In this document: positions 16,867 to 25,663 of the stretch, in pieces | Numbering within the stretch: position 1 is the stretch's first letter | How the letters are laid out: each line of letters begins with the position of its first letter | Origin: Streptomyces benahoarensis | Lineage (GTDB): Bacteria; Actinomycetota; Actinomycetes; Streptomycetales; Streptomycetaceae | Assembly (NCBI RefSeq): GCF_007280575.1 | Contig: NZ_VKJP01000025.1 | Coordinates: 1 to 36,433, forward strand | Reading direction: 5' to 3' | Length of the DNA: 36,433 nt | Notes under the pieces: model-generated | Told to the model about the DNA's origin: nothing | What the model saw: only the letters and a program-made list of their open reading frames with translations | Databases searched by the model: none | Made by a program: the position numbers and the translations under genes

Positions 16867-19800
16867 GTGCAGGGACGTTTCAAGAGGGATGGCACGGAGC
16901 CTTCCCAGGCCCGTAAGGGCCGGGAAGCTGCGGCGGAGCCGGAGCCGCGCGGCGGGACCGACCGCGCCTCCTCTCCCCAGCGTGCCCAGGGGGGCGGTCC
17001 GGCGAACGCCCCGGCGCCGTCCGACCGGAGCGACCGGAGCGGCGGCGACGCCGACCGGGGAACGGCCAAGGAGCAGTCGGGCCCGGGCGGTCCCGGCTCC
17101 CGGGTCGCGTTGCGCAACTGGCGCATCAGCACCCGTCTGATCTCCCTGCTCGCGCTGCCCGTGGTCGCCGCGACCTCGCTGGGCGCCATCCGTATCCAGG
17201 ACTCGATGGAGAACATCGAGCAGCTGGACAAGATGAAGATGCTCACCGACATGACGCGGCAGGCCACCGAGCTGGCCGACGCGCTCCAGGTCGAGCGGGA
17301 CAAGTCGGCGGGCCCGCTGGCGGGTTCGGGCAACGCCAAGGACGACGCCAACGTCGTCGCACCGCGGGAGGCCACCGACCGCGCCCGCATCGCGTTCAAC
17401 CAGGGCACCGGCGACATCCAGGGCGTCGACGCCACGATGACCGGTGTGCGGGCGACCGTCCTGGAGATCGGCCGCCAGCTCAACACCCTCAACGAGATCC
17501 GCGGCAGCGCGTACAAGGACGACGGCAACGCCGCGCGCACCATCAGCAACTACAACCAGCTGATCGACTCGCTGCTCTCCCTCTCCCAGGACATGGCGCA
17601 GGCCACCAGCAATCCGGAGATGATCCGGTCCACCCGTGCACTGGCGGCGTTCTCCTCGGCCAAGGAGTACGCGTCGATGCAGCGCGCCCTGGTCAGCGCC
17701 GGTCTCGCCCACAAGGGCGGCCCCCAGCTCTCCGCCAACGACCGGTTGGCCGGACGTACCGCCGAGGACGACGAGAAGGCGGCCCGCGACCGCTTCTCGC
17801 AGATCTACGCGGGCAATGCCGGCTCCCTCACCCGCGGTCTGGACGGCAACAACGACGAGATCAAGGCGGCGGTCGCCTTCGCGCACCGCGCCTTCGCCAG
17901 CAACAGCGGCATCCGCAGCCAGGAGTACAAGTACCTGGACTGGTACGACTCCGACACCGTCAAGGTCGAAGAGATGTCTCGGATCGAGACCTCGCTGCTG
18001 ACCGAGATGGAGCAGAAGTCCCGCGAGCTGCGCAACGCGGCGACGCAGGAAGCGATCATCAACGGTGCGCTGATCTTCCTCGTCCTCGGTGTCTCGCTGG
18101 TCGGCGCGTTCGTCGTGGCGCGGTCCATGGTCCGCTCGCTGCGCCGTCTCCAGGACACCGCCCAGAAGGTGGCCCAGGAGCGGCTGCCGGAGCTGGTCAA
18201 GCACCTGTCCGACACCGACCCGCAGGACATCGACACCTCCGTCGAGTCGGTCGGTGTGCACAGCCGGGACGAGATCGGCCGGGTGGCCGCGGCCTTCGAC
18301 GACGTGCACCGCGAGGCGGTCCGGCTGGCGTCCGAGCAGGCGCTGCTGCGGGGCAACGTCAACGCGATGTTCACCAACCTCTCGCGCCGCTCCCAGGGCC
18401 TGATTCAGCGTCAGCTCTCGCTCATCTCCGAGCTGGAGTCCCGCGAGGCCGACCCGGACCAGCTGTCCTCCCTCTTCAAGCTCGACCACCTCGCGACGCG
18501 TATGCGCCGTAACGGTGAGAACCTCCTCGTTCTCGCGGGTGAGGAGCCCGGCCGTCGCTGGACGCGTCCGGTGCCGCTGGTCGACGTGCTCCGCGCCGCC
18601 GCCTCCGAGGTGGAGCAGTACGAGCGCATCGAGCTGACCGCCGTACCGCAGACCGAGGTCGCCGGGCGCGTCGTCAACGACCTCGTGCACCTGCTCGCGG
18701 AGCTGCTGGAGAACGCCACGTCGTTCTCCTCGCCGCAGACCAAGGTGAAGGTGACCGGTCACGCGCTGCCCGACGGGCGGGTGCTGGTCGAGATCCACGA
18801 CACCGGTATCGGCCTCTCCCCCGAGGACCTGTCGTCCATCAACGAGCGGCTGGCCAGCCCGCCGACCGTGGACGTCTCGGTCTCCCGCAGGATGGGTCTG
18901 TTCGTGGTCGGCCGCCTGTCGCTGCGTCACGGCATCCGCATCCAGCTGCGGCCGTCCGACTCCGGTGGCACGACCGCGCTGGTCATGCTGCCCGTCGATG
19001 TGGCGCAGGGCGGCAAGAAGCCGGCGCCGTCCACCGCGAAGGGCCAGTCGCCCGAGGGCGGTACGGGTTCCGGCTCCGGCTCCGGCCCCGGTACGGGTTC
19101 CGGCTCCGGCGGGACGAGCCGTCTCGCGGGGCTGCAGCCGCGCGGCCAGGTCGGTTCGGGCCCCGGCGGCACCGGGCGGCCCGCGCTGCCGGGCCGTGGC
19201 GGTCCGGGTGGTCCCGGGCGTACGGCCTCCGGTGGTCTCGGCGGTCCGGGCGGCTTCGGCGGTCCGGTGCCCTCCGGCGGCCCCGTGCCGCAGGCGCCCG
19301 CGGCACCGGACGCGTCCGCGCGCCCGGCGAACGCCCCGGCCGACGGCGGCCGTCCCGCGCTCCCCACCCGTCACGTGCAGCGCGGCGAGGCGCCCGCCGA
19401 AACCTCCGGCGCGACGCCGACGGTGGCGCCGCCCACCGGTGCGCCGGGCCGTGACGAGCGGCCGCAACTGCCGCCCCGCGGCCCGGCCGCGGAGCTGACC
19501 GGCTCCCCCGCCGCGGAGGCCGCTCCGGCCGTCGACTCCCCGCAGCCGGGCACCAGTTGGGGCGTACGCCGCGACCGCGGCGCGACCGACGACTGGCCGC
19601 TGGCACCCCGCGAGCCCCAGGACACACCGCGCGGCCACGAGGAGCCGGAGACCACCGGCACCTTCGCGCGTCCGACGGCGCCGGAGACCACGGGCGCCTT
19701 CGCGCTCCCGACCCCGCCCGAGACGACCGGCACCTTCGCGCGCCCCACGCCGCCCGAGACGACCGGCACCTTCGAACGTCCGGCGCCGCCGGAGACCACG

Positions 19801-20682
19801 GGCACCTTCGCGCGCCCGGCGCCGCCCGAGGCGACCGGTGGCCCCGGTGACACCACGGCCTTCGCCCGGCCCGACTTCAACGGGCCGCCGCCCGGCGCTC
19901 CCCGGGGCGACGCGCAGGCGCCCGATGACACCGGCCGGTTCCCGCTGCCCGGCGGCCCCGCCCCCGCGGCTCCGGAGCACTTCGGGCAGACCGCGTCCGG
20001 TCTCCCGCTGCGGGACGCCGGGCGGCCCGACGCGTCGCGCCGGGCGGCGCAGGAGAGCGGCGACGCCCCGTCGGAGGCGGCCAGCCTCTTCGGCGTCGCC
20101 CCCGAGGCGCCGCACGCCACCGGCCAGGTCCCGGCGCAGCCGTCGCCGGACGTCGCGCCGGAGCCCGCCCCGTCGGCGGACTGGCTCGGCGACACGTCGG
20201 CCGGTGCCGGTGACGGGCGGACGCCGATCTTCGACACCATCGAGTCGAACTGGTTCCACACGCCGGAGGCGGCCGCCGCCGGTGTGGAGCCGCCGCCCTC
20301 CACCCACACCGAGGCGCCGCAGCCGCAGCAGGCTCCGCGGCCCGCGGACGGTCCGGACGACACGCCCGCCGGGGGCTTCGACACCACCGGCTGGCGCAGT
20401 TCACCGAACGACGAGACCTGGCGGCAGGCGGAACAGATCCGTCAGCCGGCCGCGGGCGGGGTGACCACGTCGGGACTGCCCCGCCGGGTGCCGCGCGCCA
20501 ATCTCGTCGCCGGTACGGCACAGCAGCAGCCCACCCAGAGCGGTCCGCAGGTCTCGCGCGCGCCCAGCGACGTACGCGGCCGGCTGACCAGTCTTCGCCG
20601 GGGTATCCAGCAGGGCCGGCAGGCCGGTGGCGACACCGGGCAGCACGGCGTGGTGGACCCCACTCACCAGCAGGAGCGTTAG
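16867..20682 (+). CDS. cvnA1: Conservon sensor kinase CvnA (first copy)
   Basis: The 1271-residue protein has a disordered N-terminus (1-78), TM1 at about 90-108 (LISLLALPVVAATSLGA), a nitrate/nitrite-sensor-like helical extracytoplasmic region, TM2 at about 398-418, and a HAMP region. A DHLATRMRRN segment follows with His541, then a HATPase domain with N box LLENAT (about 613-618) and G1 box DTGIGL (645-650). The last 560 residues are Pro/Gly-rich with a 12-residue repeat, ending in a conserved GLPRRVPRANLV block. GTG at 16867 is chosen because VQGRFKRDG matches my memory of CvnA starts. It heads cvnA-B-C-D, a membrane complex likened to eukaryotic G-protein signalling. Kinase activity of CvnA proteins is uncertain. 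Confidence 0.92.
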   Translation: MQGRFKRDGTEPSQARKGREAAAEPEPRGGTDRASSPQRAQGGGPANAPAPSDRSDRSGGDADRGTAKEQSGPGGPGSRVALRNWRISTRLISLLALPVVAATSLGAIRIQDSMENIEQLDKMKMLTDMTRQATELADALQVERDKSAGPLAGSGNAKDDANVVAPREATDRARIAFNQGTGDIQGVDATMTGVRATVLEIGRQLNTLNEIRGSAYKDDGNAARTISNYNQLIDSLLSLSQDMAQATSNPEMIRSTRALAAFSSAKEYASMQRALVSAGLAHKGGPQLSANDRLAGRTAEDDEKAARDRFSQIYAGNAGSLTRGLDGNNDEIKAAVAFAHRAFASNSGIRSQEYKYLDWYDSDTVKVEEMSRIETSLLTEMEQKSRELRNAATQEAIINGALIFLVLGVSLVGAFVVARSMVRSLRRLQDTAQKVAQERLPELVKHLSDTDPQDIDTSVESVGVHSRDEIGRVAAAFDDVHREAVRLASEQALLRGNVNAMFTNLSRRSQGLIQRQLSLISELESREADPDQLSSLFKLDHLATRMRRNGENLLVLAGEEPGRRWTRPVPLVDVLRAAASEVEQYERIELTAVPQTEVAGRVVNDLVHLLAELLENATSFSSPQTKVKVTGHALPDGRVLVEIHDTGIGLSPEDLSSINERLASPPTVDVSVSRRMGLFVVGRLSLRHGIRIQLRPSDSGGTTALVMLPVDVAQGGKKPAPSTAKGQSPEGGTGSGSGSGPGTGSGSGGTSRLAGLQPRGQVGSGPGGTGRPALPGRGGPGGPGRTASGGLGGPGGFGGPVPSGGPVPQAPAAPDASARPANAPADGGRPALPTRHVQRGEAPAETSGATPTVAPPTGAPGRDERPQLPPRGPAAELTGSPAAEAAPAVDSPQPGTSWGVRRDRGATDDWPLAPREPQDTPRGHEEPETTGTFARPTAPETTGAFALPTPPETTGTFARPTPPETTGTFERPAPPETTGTFARPAPPEATGGPGDTTAFARPDFNGPPPGAPRGDAQAPDDTGRFPLPGGPAPAAPEHFGQTASGLPLRDAGRPDASRRAAQESGDAPSEAASLFGVAPEAPHATGQVPAQPSPDVAPEPAPSADWLGDTSAGAGDGRTPIFDTIESNWFHTPEAAAAGVEPPPSTHTEAPQPQQAPRPADGPDDTPAGGFDTTGWRSSPNDETWRQAEQIRQPAAGGVTTSGLPRRVPRANLVAGTAQQQPTQSGPQVSRAPSDVRGRLTSLRRGIQQGRQAGGDTGQHGVVDPTHQQER
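19645..19824 (+). repeat. Five tandem 36-bp units in the cvnA1 tail
   Basis: The codons specify five 12-residue units of the form PETTGTFARPTP (residues about 927-986 of CvnA1), with small substitutions, followed by a degenerate sixth unit beginning PEATGG. Unit number may vary between strains, and short reads may misassemble it. Confidence 0.85.
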
Positions 20683-21105
20683 TTGAGTCCGATGAGCCAG
20701 GCGGCGCAGAACCTGAACTGGTTGATCACCAACTTCGTGGACAACACCCCCGGTGTCTCCCACACGGTCGTGGTCTCCGCGGACGGTCTCCTCCTCGCCA
20801 TGTCCGAAGGCTTCCCACGGGACCGAGCCGACCAACTGGCAGCAGTGGCCTCCGGCCTCACCTCGCTGACCTCCGGCGCCTCCCGCATCTTCGAAGGCGG
20901 AAGCGTCAACCAAACCGTGGTGGAAATGGAACGCGGCTTCCTCTTCATCATGTCCGTCTCCGACGGATCCTCCCTGGCCGTCCTCGCACACCCCGAGTGC
21001 GACATCGGCCTCGTCGGCTACGAAATGGCCCTCCTGGTCGACCGCGCAGGCAACGTCCTCACCCCCGACCTACGCGCCGAACTCCAGGGCAGCCTGTTGC
21101 ACTGA
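20683..21105 (+). CDS. cvnB1: Roadblock/LC7 protein CvnB (first copy)
   Basis: The 140-residue protein is a Roadblock/LC7 fold, with LNWLITNFVDNTPGVSHTVV, SADGLLLAMSEGF and DIGLVGYEMALLVDRAG. Such proteins dimerise and bind small GTPases; MglB is the GTPase-activating relative. CvnB links the CvnA tail to CvnD in the conservon complex. The TTG start at 20683 follows AGGAG and directly abuts the cvnA1 stop; ATG at 20692 is an alternative. Bases 20689-21095 are identical to the second copy. Its codon use is richer in A-ending codons (GGA, CCA, GAA, CAA) than the neighbouring genes. Confidence 0.93.
   Translation: MSPMSQAAQNLNWLITNFVDNTPGVSHTVVVSADGLLLAMSEGFPRDRADQLAAVASGLTSLTSGASRIFEGGSVNQTVVEMERGFLFIMSVSDGSSLAVLAHPECDIGLVGYEMALLVDRAGNVLTPDLRAELQGSLLH
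20689..21095 (+). repeat. 407-bp block identical to 25670-26076
   Basis: Line-by-line comparison shows no difference over 407 bases between the two cvnB genes. Both flanks diverge immediately. Confidence 0.93.
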
Positions 21106-21199
21106 AGCGCCGCAGCACATGTCCCGTACACCGCCGAACAGCCACCGGCCCAACCCGACGGCAGTCCCGCACAAGACAGTTGTCACGCCCGGAGGATCC

Positions 21200-21607
21200 A
21201 TGACCCCGCCACCCACGTCGGACCCCTACGATGCCTACAGTCAGGCGTCGTACGGCGGCGAAGGCGACCAGCCCCTGGTGCGTCCCTACGCCATGACGGG
21301 CGGCCGCACCCGGCCGCGCTACCAGCTCGCCATCGAGGCGCTGGTCAGCACCACGGCAGACCCGTCCCAGGTGCCCGGTCTGCTGCCGGAGCACCAGCGG
21401 ATCTGCCACCTGTGCCGTGAGGTCAAGTCGGTCGCCGAGGTCTCCGCGCTGCTGCACATACCGCTGGGGGTGGCGCGCATTCTCGTCGCCGACCTGGCGG
21501 AGGCCGGGATGGTGGCGATCCATCAGCCGGGTGGCAGCGGTGAGGCCGGCGGTACGCCGGACGTGACGCTGCTGGAGAGGGTGCTCAGTGGACTTCGCAA
21601 GCTCTGA
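21200..21607 (+). CDS. cvnC1: DUF742 protein CvnC (first copy)
   Basis: The 135-residue protein has a short disordered N-terminus and a DUF742 domain: VRPYAMTGGRTRPRYQLAIE, HQRICHLCREVKSVAEVSAL, LGVARILVADLAEAGMVAIH. The domain is predicted to be winged-helix-like, with a CHLC motif, and is known only as part of conservons and related clusters. ATG at 21200 is preceded by GGAGGATCC; the frame is open upstream to 21119, but that part looks noncoding. The stop codon overlaps the start of cvnD1 by 20 bp, suggesting coupled translation. Confidence 0.93.
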   Translation: MTPPPTSDPYDAYSQASYGGEGDQPLVRPYAMTGGRTRPRYQLAIEALVSTTADPSQVPGLLPEHQRICHLCREVKSVAEVSALLHIPLGVARILVADLAEAGMVAIHQPGGSGEAGGTPDVTLLERVLSGLRKL

Positions 21608-22184
21608 CGCCGCGTTCGGGGACGGCGCCCCCGCCCGTTCGACCACCTCGGCGAAGATCGTGGTGGCCGGCGGTTTCGGTGTGGGCAAGACGACCTTCGT
21701 CGGCGCCGTCTCGGAGATCAACCCGCTGCGTACGGAGGCCGTGATGACCTCCGCGTCGGCGGGCATCGACGATCTCAGCCACGTCCGGGACAAGACGACG
21801 ACGACCGTGGCGATGGACTTCGGCCGCATCACCCTGGACCAGGACCTGATCCTGTACCTCTTCGGTACACCCGGACAGGACCGCTTCTGGTTCATGTGGG
21901 ACGACCTGGTGCGCGGTGCCATCGGCGCCGTCGTCCTCGTCGACACCCGCCGCCTCGCCGACTGCTTCCCCGCCGTCGACTACTTCGAGAACAGCGGCCT
22001 CCCCTTCGTCATCGCCCTCAACGGCTTCGAGGGGCATCAGCCGCACACGCCCGAAGAGGTGCGCGAGGCCCTGCAGATCGGGCCCGGTACGCCGATCATC
22101 ACGACCGATGCCCGTCAGCGCGGTGAGGCGAAGAGCGCGCTGATCACGCTGGTCGAGCACGCGCTCATGGCCCGCCTGCGCTGA
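21588..22184 (+). CDS. cvnD1: Small Ras/MglA-like GTPase CvnD (first copy)
   Basis: The 198-residue GTPase has the P-loop GGFGVGKT at residues 28-35 and a switch II TPGQDR at 94-99. ALNGFEG at about 143-149 stands where Ras proteins have NKxD, so guanine specificity is set differently. CvnD is the signalling GTPase of the conservon and is thought to cycle on the membrane complex with CvnA, B and C. The GTG start at 21588 lies inside cvnC1. Bases 21789-22030 differ at one position from the second copy, while the first 200 bases are clearly diverged. Confidence 0.94.
   Translation: MDFASSDAAFGDGAPARSTTSAKIVVAGGFGVGKTTFVGAVSEINPLRTEAVMTSASAGIDDLSHVRDKTTTTVAMDFGRITLDQDLILYLFGTPGQDRFWFMWDDLVRGAIGAVVLVDTRRLADCFPAVDYFENSGLPFVIALNGFEGHQPHTPEEVREALQIGPGTPIITTDARQRGEAKSALITLVEHALMARLR
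21789..22030 (+). repeat. 242-bp block matching 26935-27176 with one difference
   Basis: The only difference is C at 21920 against G at 27066. The block covers the central part of cvnD, including switch II. Confidence 0.9.
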
Positions 22185-22185
22185 T

Positions 22186-22222
22186 GGCGGGTCCGTCCGG
22201 AGCTGTTCCGGGCGGACCCGCC
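22186..22222 (+). terminator. Terminator of the first conservon operon
   Basis: GGCGGGTCCG and CGGACCCGCC form a perfect 10-bp stem with an inner CCGG/CCGG pairing, starting 2 bases after the cvnD1 stop codon. Confidence 0.75.
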
Positions 22223-22242
22223 GTACGGCGCCGTCCCCAGGT

Positions 22243-22280
22243 GTGTCACCGGCTGTGTCACACGCTGTGTCGTTGGACAC
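22243..22280. promoter_or_regulatory. GTGTC repeats upstream of cvnA2
   Basis: GTGTCAC occurs at 22243 and 22255 and GTGTC at 22267, exactly 12 bp apart. The last forms an inverted pair, GTGTC-GTTG-GACAC (22267-22280). The pattern matches the GTGTC/GACAC element before cvnA1. Confidence 0.55.
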
Positions 22281-22554
22281 GCCGTCGATTGTGTTCATAA
22301 CGTTTCGGCAGGCAATTGCCCCGCCACAGACACACCTTGCGCACATTTGGCTCCACTGTGCACACGCTTCCCCCGTATTTTGCCGCGGCTCGCCCTTAAC
22401 GCCCCTTTTATATGAGGTCTCTCCTGCCTTCGCCAGGCTTTGCTCAGTGTTTGGAACGCGTGCGTCCGACGTGCTGAAATTCGCTGAACTCCGAAGGAGA
22501 CGCCCAGAAGAAACGGCACAGCACGACGTGTCGCGCCGAGAGGTTGTTGGTCGA
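22281..22554. other. Leader region before cvnA2
   Basis: No separate gene is seen. The cvnA2 frame is open throughout, but the codons are less GC-biased and the product looks noncoding. The AT-richer stretch around 22285-22440 is the likely promoter and 5' leader. Confidence 0.45.
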
Positions 22555-25500
22555 GTGAGGCGAAGCAAGGCGAGCCCCGAGCCGCGGGAGGCCCGGCGGG
22601 GCAACTTCACCCCGCCGTCGCGCAGTACCGGCCCGGCTCCCGGGACGCCCGAGCCCACGCCCGCCCCGCCCTTTTCCGGTGGGAAGCCGTACTCCCCCCG
22701 CAACTGGCGGGTGGCGACCCGTCTCAACGCCATCCTGCTGATCCCGGTCCTGCTCGCGCTGGTCTTCGGCGGGCTGCGGGTCAACTCCTCCCTCGACACC
22801 TGGCAGGACGCGCAGGACGCGGAGAGCACCGCGAAGCTCGTCCGCGCCGCCCTCACCTACGGCAACGCGCTCATCGACGAGCGGGACCGCACCGCCGACC
22901 CCCTGCTGAACGGCAAGAAGAACGACCCGGCCGTCGGGGACGCGCGCGCCGCCACCGACCGGGCCGCCGCCGACTTCCGCACGGCCGCGGAGTCGATGCC
23001 GGACAAGCCGGGCCTCAAGCGCCGTCTCGCCTCGTTCACCACCGCCGAGAACGGCCTCGGCGCGCTGCGCGACTCCGCGTACACCTCGGCGCTGCCCGGC
23101 GTGCGCACCGAAGAGGGTTACGTCGCCATCCAGCACCCGCTGATGGAGTTCGCCAACGAACTCGGCCTGGGGACCGGCAACATCACCTCCTACGGCCGCA
23201 CCGTCTACGCCCTTTCGCTCGCCAAGGCCGCCGCCTCGCTGGAGCGCTCGATCGGCGTCCACCTCCTCGTCGACCCGGCCACCGGCACCACATACAAACG
23301 CCAGTTGACCGCCTTCGCGTCGTACCGCTATCTGGAGAACATCGCCATCGGCGAGTACACCTCCGGCGGCACCCCCGAGGACGTCGAGCGGCTGAAGAAG
23401 GACACCGCCGCGCTCAAGGCGACCGCAAAGACGAAGAACGCGCAGGCCCGGCGGCAGGCCGAGACGGCCGGGCGGCCGTTCCGTGCTCCCCCCTCCATCG
23501 ACGCCATGGCCACCGCGATCGGTTCCGGCGCATCGCCGCAGGATCTGGCGGACCGGGGCATCACGCCCGAGGTCTGGTTCACGGCGGCGACCGGCAGCTT
23601 CGACATGTACCGGTCCATCGAGAAGGACCTCGCGGACAAGGCCGTCGCCGAGGCCGCGCAGATCTCGGCGGACGCCGAGCGGACCACCTTCACGGACACG
23701 GCCATCGTGCTCGCCGCCCTGATCGCCGCCTTCCTGGTGGCCGGTCTGATGGCGCGGCGGATGAGCCGCAACATGCGGACGCTGCGGACCGCGGCGTTCG
23801 GCATCGCCGAGCAGAAGCTGCCGATGCTCGTCGACCAGCTCTCGCGGGCCGAGCCGGGCCGGGTCGACACCCGGGTGCGGCCGATCCCGATCGGGACGAC
23901 GGACGAGATCGGCGAGGTCGCCCGCGCCTTCGACCAGGTGCACCGCGAGGCGGTGCGGCTGGCGTCCGAGCAGGCGATGCTGCGCGGCAACGTCAACGCG
24001 ATCTTCACCAACCTCTCGCGCCGCAACCAGGGCCTCATCGAGCGGCAGTTGACGCTCATCACCGACCTGGAGAACAACGAGGCGGACCCGGACCAGCTGG
24101 AGAACCTCTTCCGGATGGACCACCTCGCCACGCGCATGCGGCGCAACGGCGAGAACCTCCTCATCCTCGCGGGCGAGGAGCCGGGCCGCCGCTGGGACCA
24201 GCCGGTCCCCCTCGTCGACGTCCTGCGGGCCGCCACCTCCGAGGTCGAGTCGTACGAGCGCATCGAGCTGGCCGGGGTCACGGAGAGCGAGATCCACGGT
24301 CAGGCCGTCACCGACCTGGTGCATCTGCTGTCGGAGCTGCTGGAGAACGCGACGACGTTCTCCTCTCCGCAGACCAAGGTGCGGGTCGCCGCGACCCGGA
24401 TGTCCGACGGCCGCATCATGGTCGAGATCCACGACAAGGGCATCGGGCTGGCCGCCGAGGACTTCGCGGACATCAACCACAAGCTGGCGAACCCGCCGAG
24501 CGTGGACGTCGCGGTCTCCCAGCGCATGGGCCTGTTCGTGGTCGGCCGCCTCGCCGACCGGCACGGCATCCGCGTCCAGCTGCGCCCCTCGGGCGAGCAG
24601 GCGGGCACCACCTCGCTGGTGATGCTGCCCGACGCGATCACCCACGGCGGTGGCGGCAACGTCCGGTTCGAGGAGGACTTCACCGTCCCCCGGACCGCGC
24701 CCGACCAGCCCCGCCCACCGCGTCCGGACGCACCGGCCACCGCGCCCGGAGCGGCCCCCGGCCACCCCGGGTTCGCCGCCGACGCGGCCGGGGCCGGTCA
24801 CGACGGCATGAGCCGGTCACTGCTGCGCGAGGAGCGCCGCGCGGCCCTGGAGGAGACGCAGGGCGCCCAACAGGCCGACGGGGGACCGCTGTTGGGCGGT
24901 GTGGCGCCGGACCTTGCCGGGTACGGTGCGCAGTCCGGGCCGCAGGCATATGCGGAAGCCGATCAACCGCGGTATGGCGACGGCACGTTCGGCACCGAAG
25001 GTTTCCGGCCTGCGGCCGATCCGCACGCCACGGACCAGCATCCGTACGCCGCGCCCGAAGCACCCGCCACCGGCGGCGGCTTCGAACCCGCCGCGTACGA
25101 TGGGCACTTCGGAGCCGAAGCGGAATCTGACCGGAATACACCCGCCGCTCACGTTGACGCGTCCGAGCGCGTACCATTCGACCGTCCGGGCTCGTCCCCG
25201 AGCGACTCCCACTCGCTGACCGATGCCGGCCTTCCGCGCCGCGGAGGCCACACGGAGCAGGCGCAGCCTGCTGCGCAGGAGTGGGCGCAGCCCGGGGAAG
25301 CGGCGGTGCCCCCACAGCGGTGGGAGGCGTCGGATCAGGTCCTGGACGGCTCCGAATGGCGCAGCTCCAACGACGAACGGTGGGAGCGGGCGGAGCGGCT
25401 GCGTGAGCCGAAGGCTGGCGGGGTCACCCCGTCCGGTCTGCCGCGACGGGTGCCCAAGGCCAATTTGGTCGAGGGTTCGGCGGAGCAGAGCCCGCAGGGT

Positions 25501-25662
25501 GGCCCCCAGGTCTCCCGTGCCCCGGAGGACATCCGCGGCAGGCTGAGCAATTTGCGTCGCGGCGTCCAGCAGGGCCGCAGCGCGGGGGTGGACCGCTCGG
25601 AGTTCCCCCACAATGACCAACAGGGCTTCGGCCCCGGCAGCACCTACGATCAGGAGCGTTAG
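22555..25662 (+). CDS. cvnA2: Conservon sensor kinase CvnA (second copy)
   Basis: The 1035-residue protein has TM1 near 57-76 (RLNAILLIPVLLALVFGGL), an extracytoplasmic helical sensor region, and TM2 near 380-400 (AIVLAALIAAFLVAGLMA). HAMP is followed by DHLATRMRRN with His near 522, and a HATPase domain with LLENAT near 594 and DKGIGL. A Pro/Gly/Ala-rich tail ends in GLPRRVPKANLV. The kinase core is close to that of the first copy, whereas the sensor and tail have diverged, so the inputs probably differ. GTG at 22555, preceded by GAGAGG, is preferred because upstream residues look noncoding; GTG at 22528 is possible. The tail lacks the 12-residue repeat found in CvnA1. Confidence 0.9.
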   Translation: MRRSKASPEPREARRGNFTPPSRSTGPAPGTPEPTPAPPFSGGKPYSPRNWRVATRLNAILLIPVLLALVFGGLRVNSSLDTWQDAQDAESTAKLVRAALTYGNALIDERDRTADPLLNGKKNDPAVGDARAATDRAAADFRTAAESMPDKPGLKRRLASFTTAENGLGALRDSAYTSALPGVRTEEGYVAIQHPLMEFANELGLGTGNITSYGRTVYALSLAKAAASLERSIGVHLLVDPATGTTYKRQLTAFASYRYLENIAIGEYTSGGTPEDVERLKKDTAALKATAKTKNAQARRQAETAGRPFRAPPSIDAMATAIGSGASPQDLADRGITPEVWFTAATGSFDMYRSIEKDLADKAVAEAAQISADAERTTFTDTAIVLAALIAAFLVAGLMARRMSRNMRTLRTAAFGIAEQKLPMLVDQLSRAEPGRVDTRVRPIPIGTTDEIGEVARAFDQVHREAVRLASEQAMLRGNVNAIFTNLSRRNQGLIERQLTLITDLENNEADPDQLENLFRMDHLATRMRRNGENLLILAGEEPGRRWDQPVPLVDVLRAATSEVESYERIELAGVTESEIHGQAVTDLVHLLSELLENATTFSSPQTKVRVAATRMSDGRIMVEIHDKGIGLAAEDFADINHKLANPPSVDVAVSQRMGLFVVGRLADRHGIRVQLRPSGEQAGTTSLVMLPDAITHGGGGNVRFEEDFTVPRTAPDQPRPPRPDAPATAPGAAPGHPGFAADAAGAGHDGMSRSLLREERRAALEETQGAQQADGGPLLGGVAPDLAGYGAQSGPQAYAEADQPRYGDGTFGTEGFRPAADPHATDQHPYAAPEAPATGGGFEPAAYDGHFGAEAESDRNTPAAHVDASERVPFDRPGSSPSDSHSLTDAGLPRRGGHTEQAQPAAQEWAQPGEAAVPPQRWEASDQVLDGSEWRSSNDERWERAERLREPKAGGVTPSGLPRRVPKANLVEGSAEQSPQGGPQVSRAPEDIRGRLSNLRRGVQQGRSAGVDRSEFPHNDQQGFGPGSTYDQER

Positions 25663-25663
25663 T

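Noticed and set aside
16864-20307. Minus-strand frame of 1147 codons across cvnA1
   Set aside because: The product is Arg/Gly-rich antisense sequence of a high-GC gene. The plus strand has recognisable kinase domains and proper third-position GC bias.
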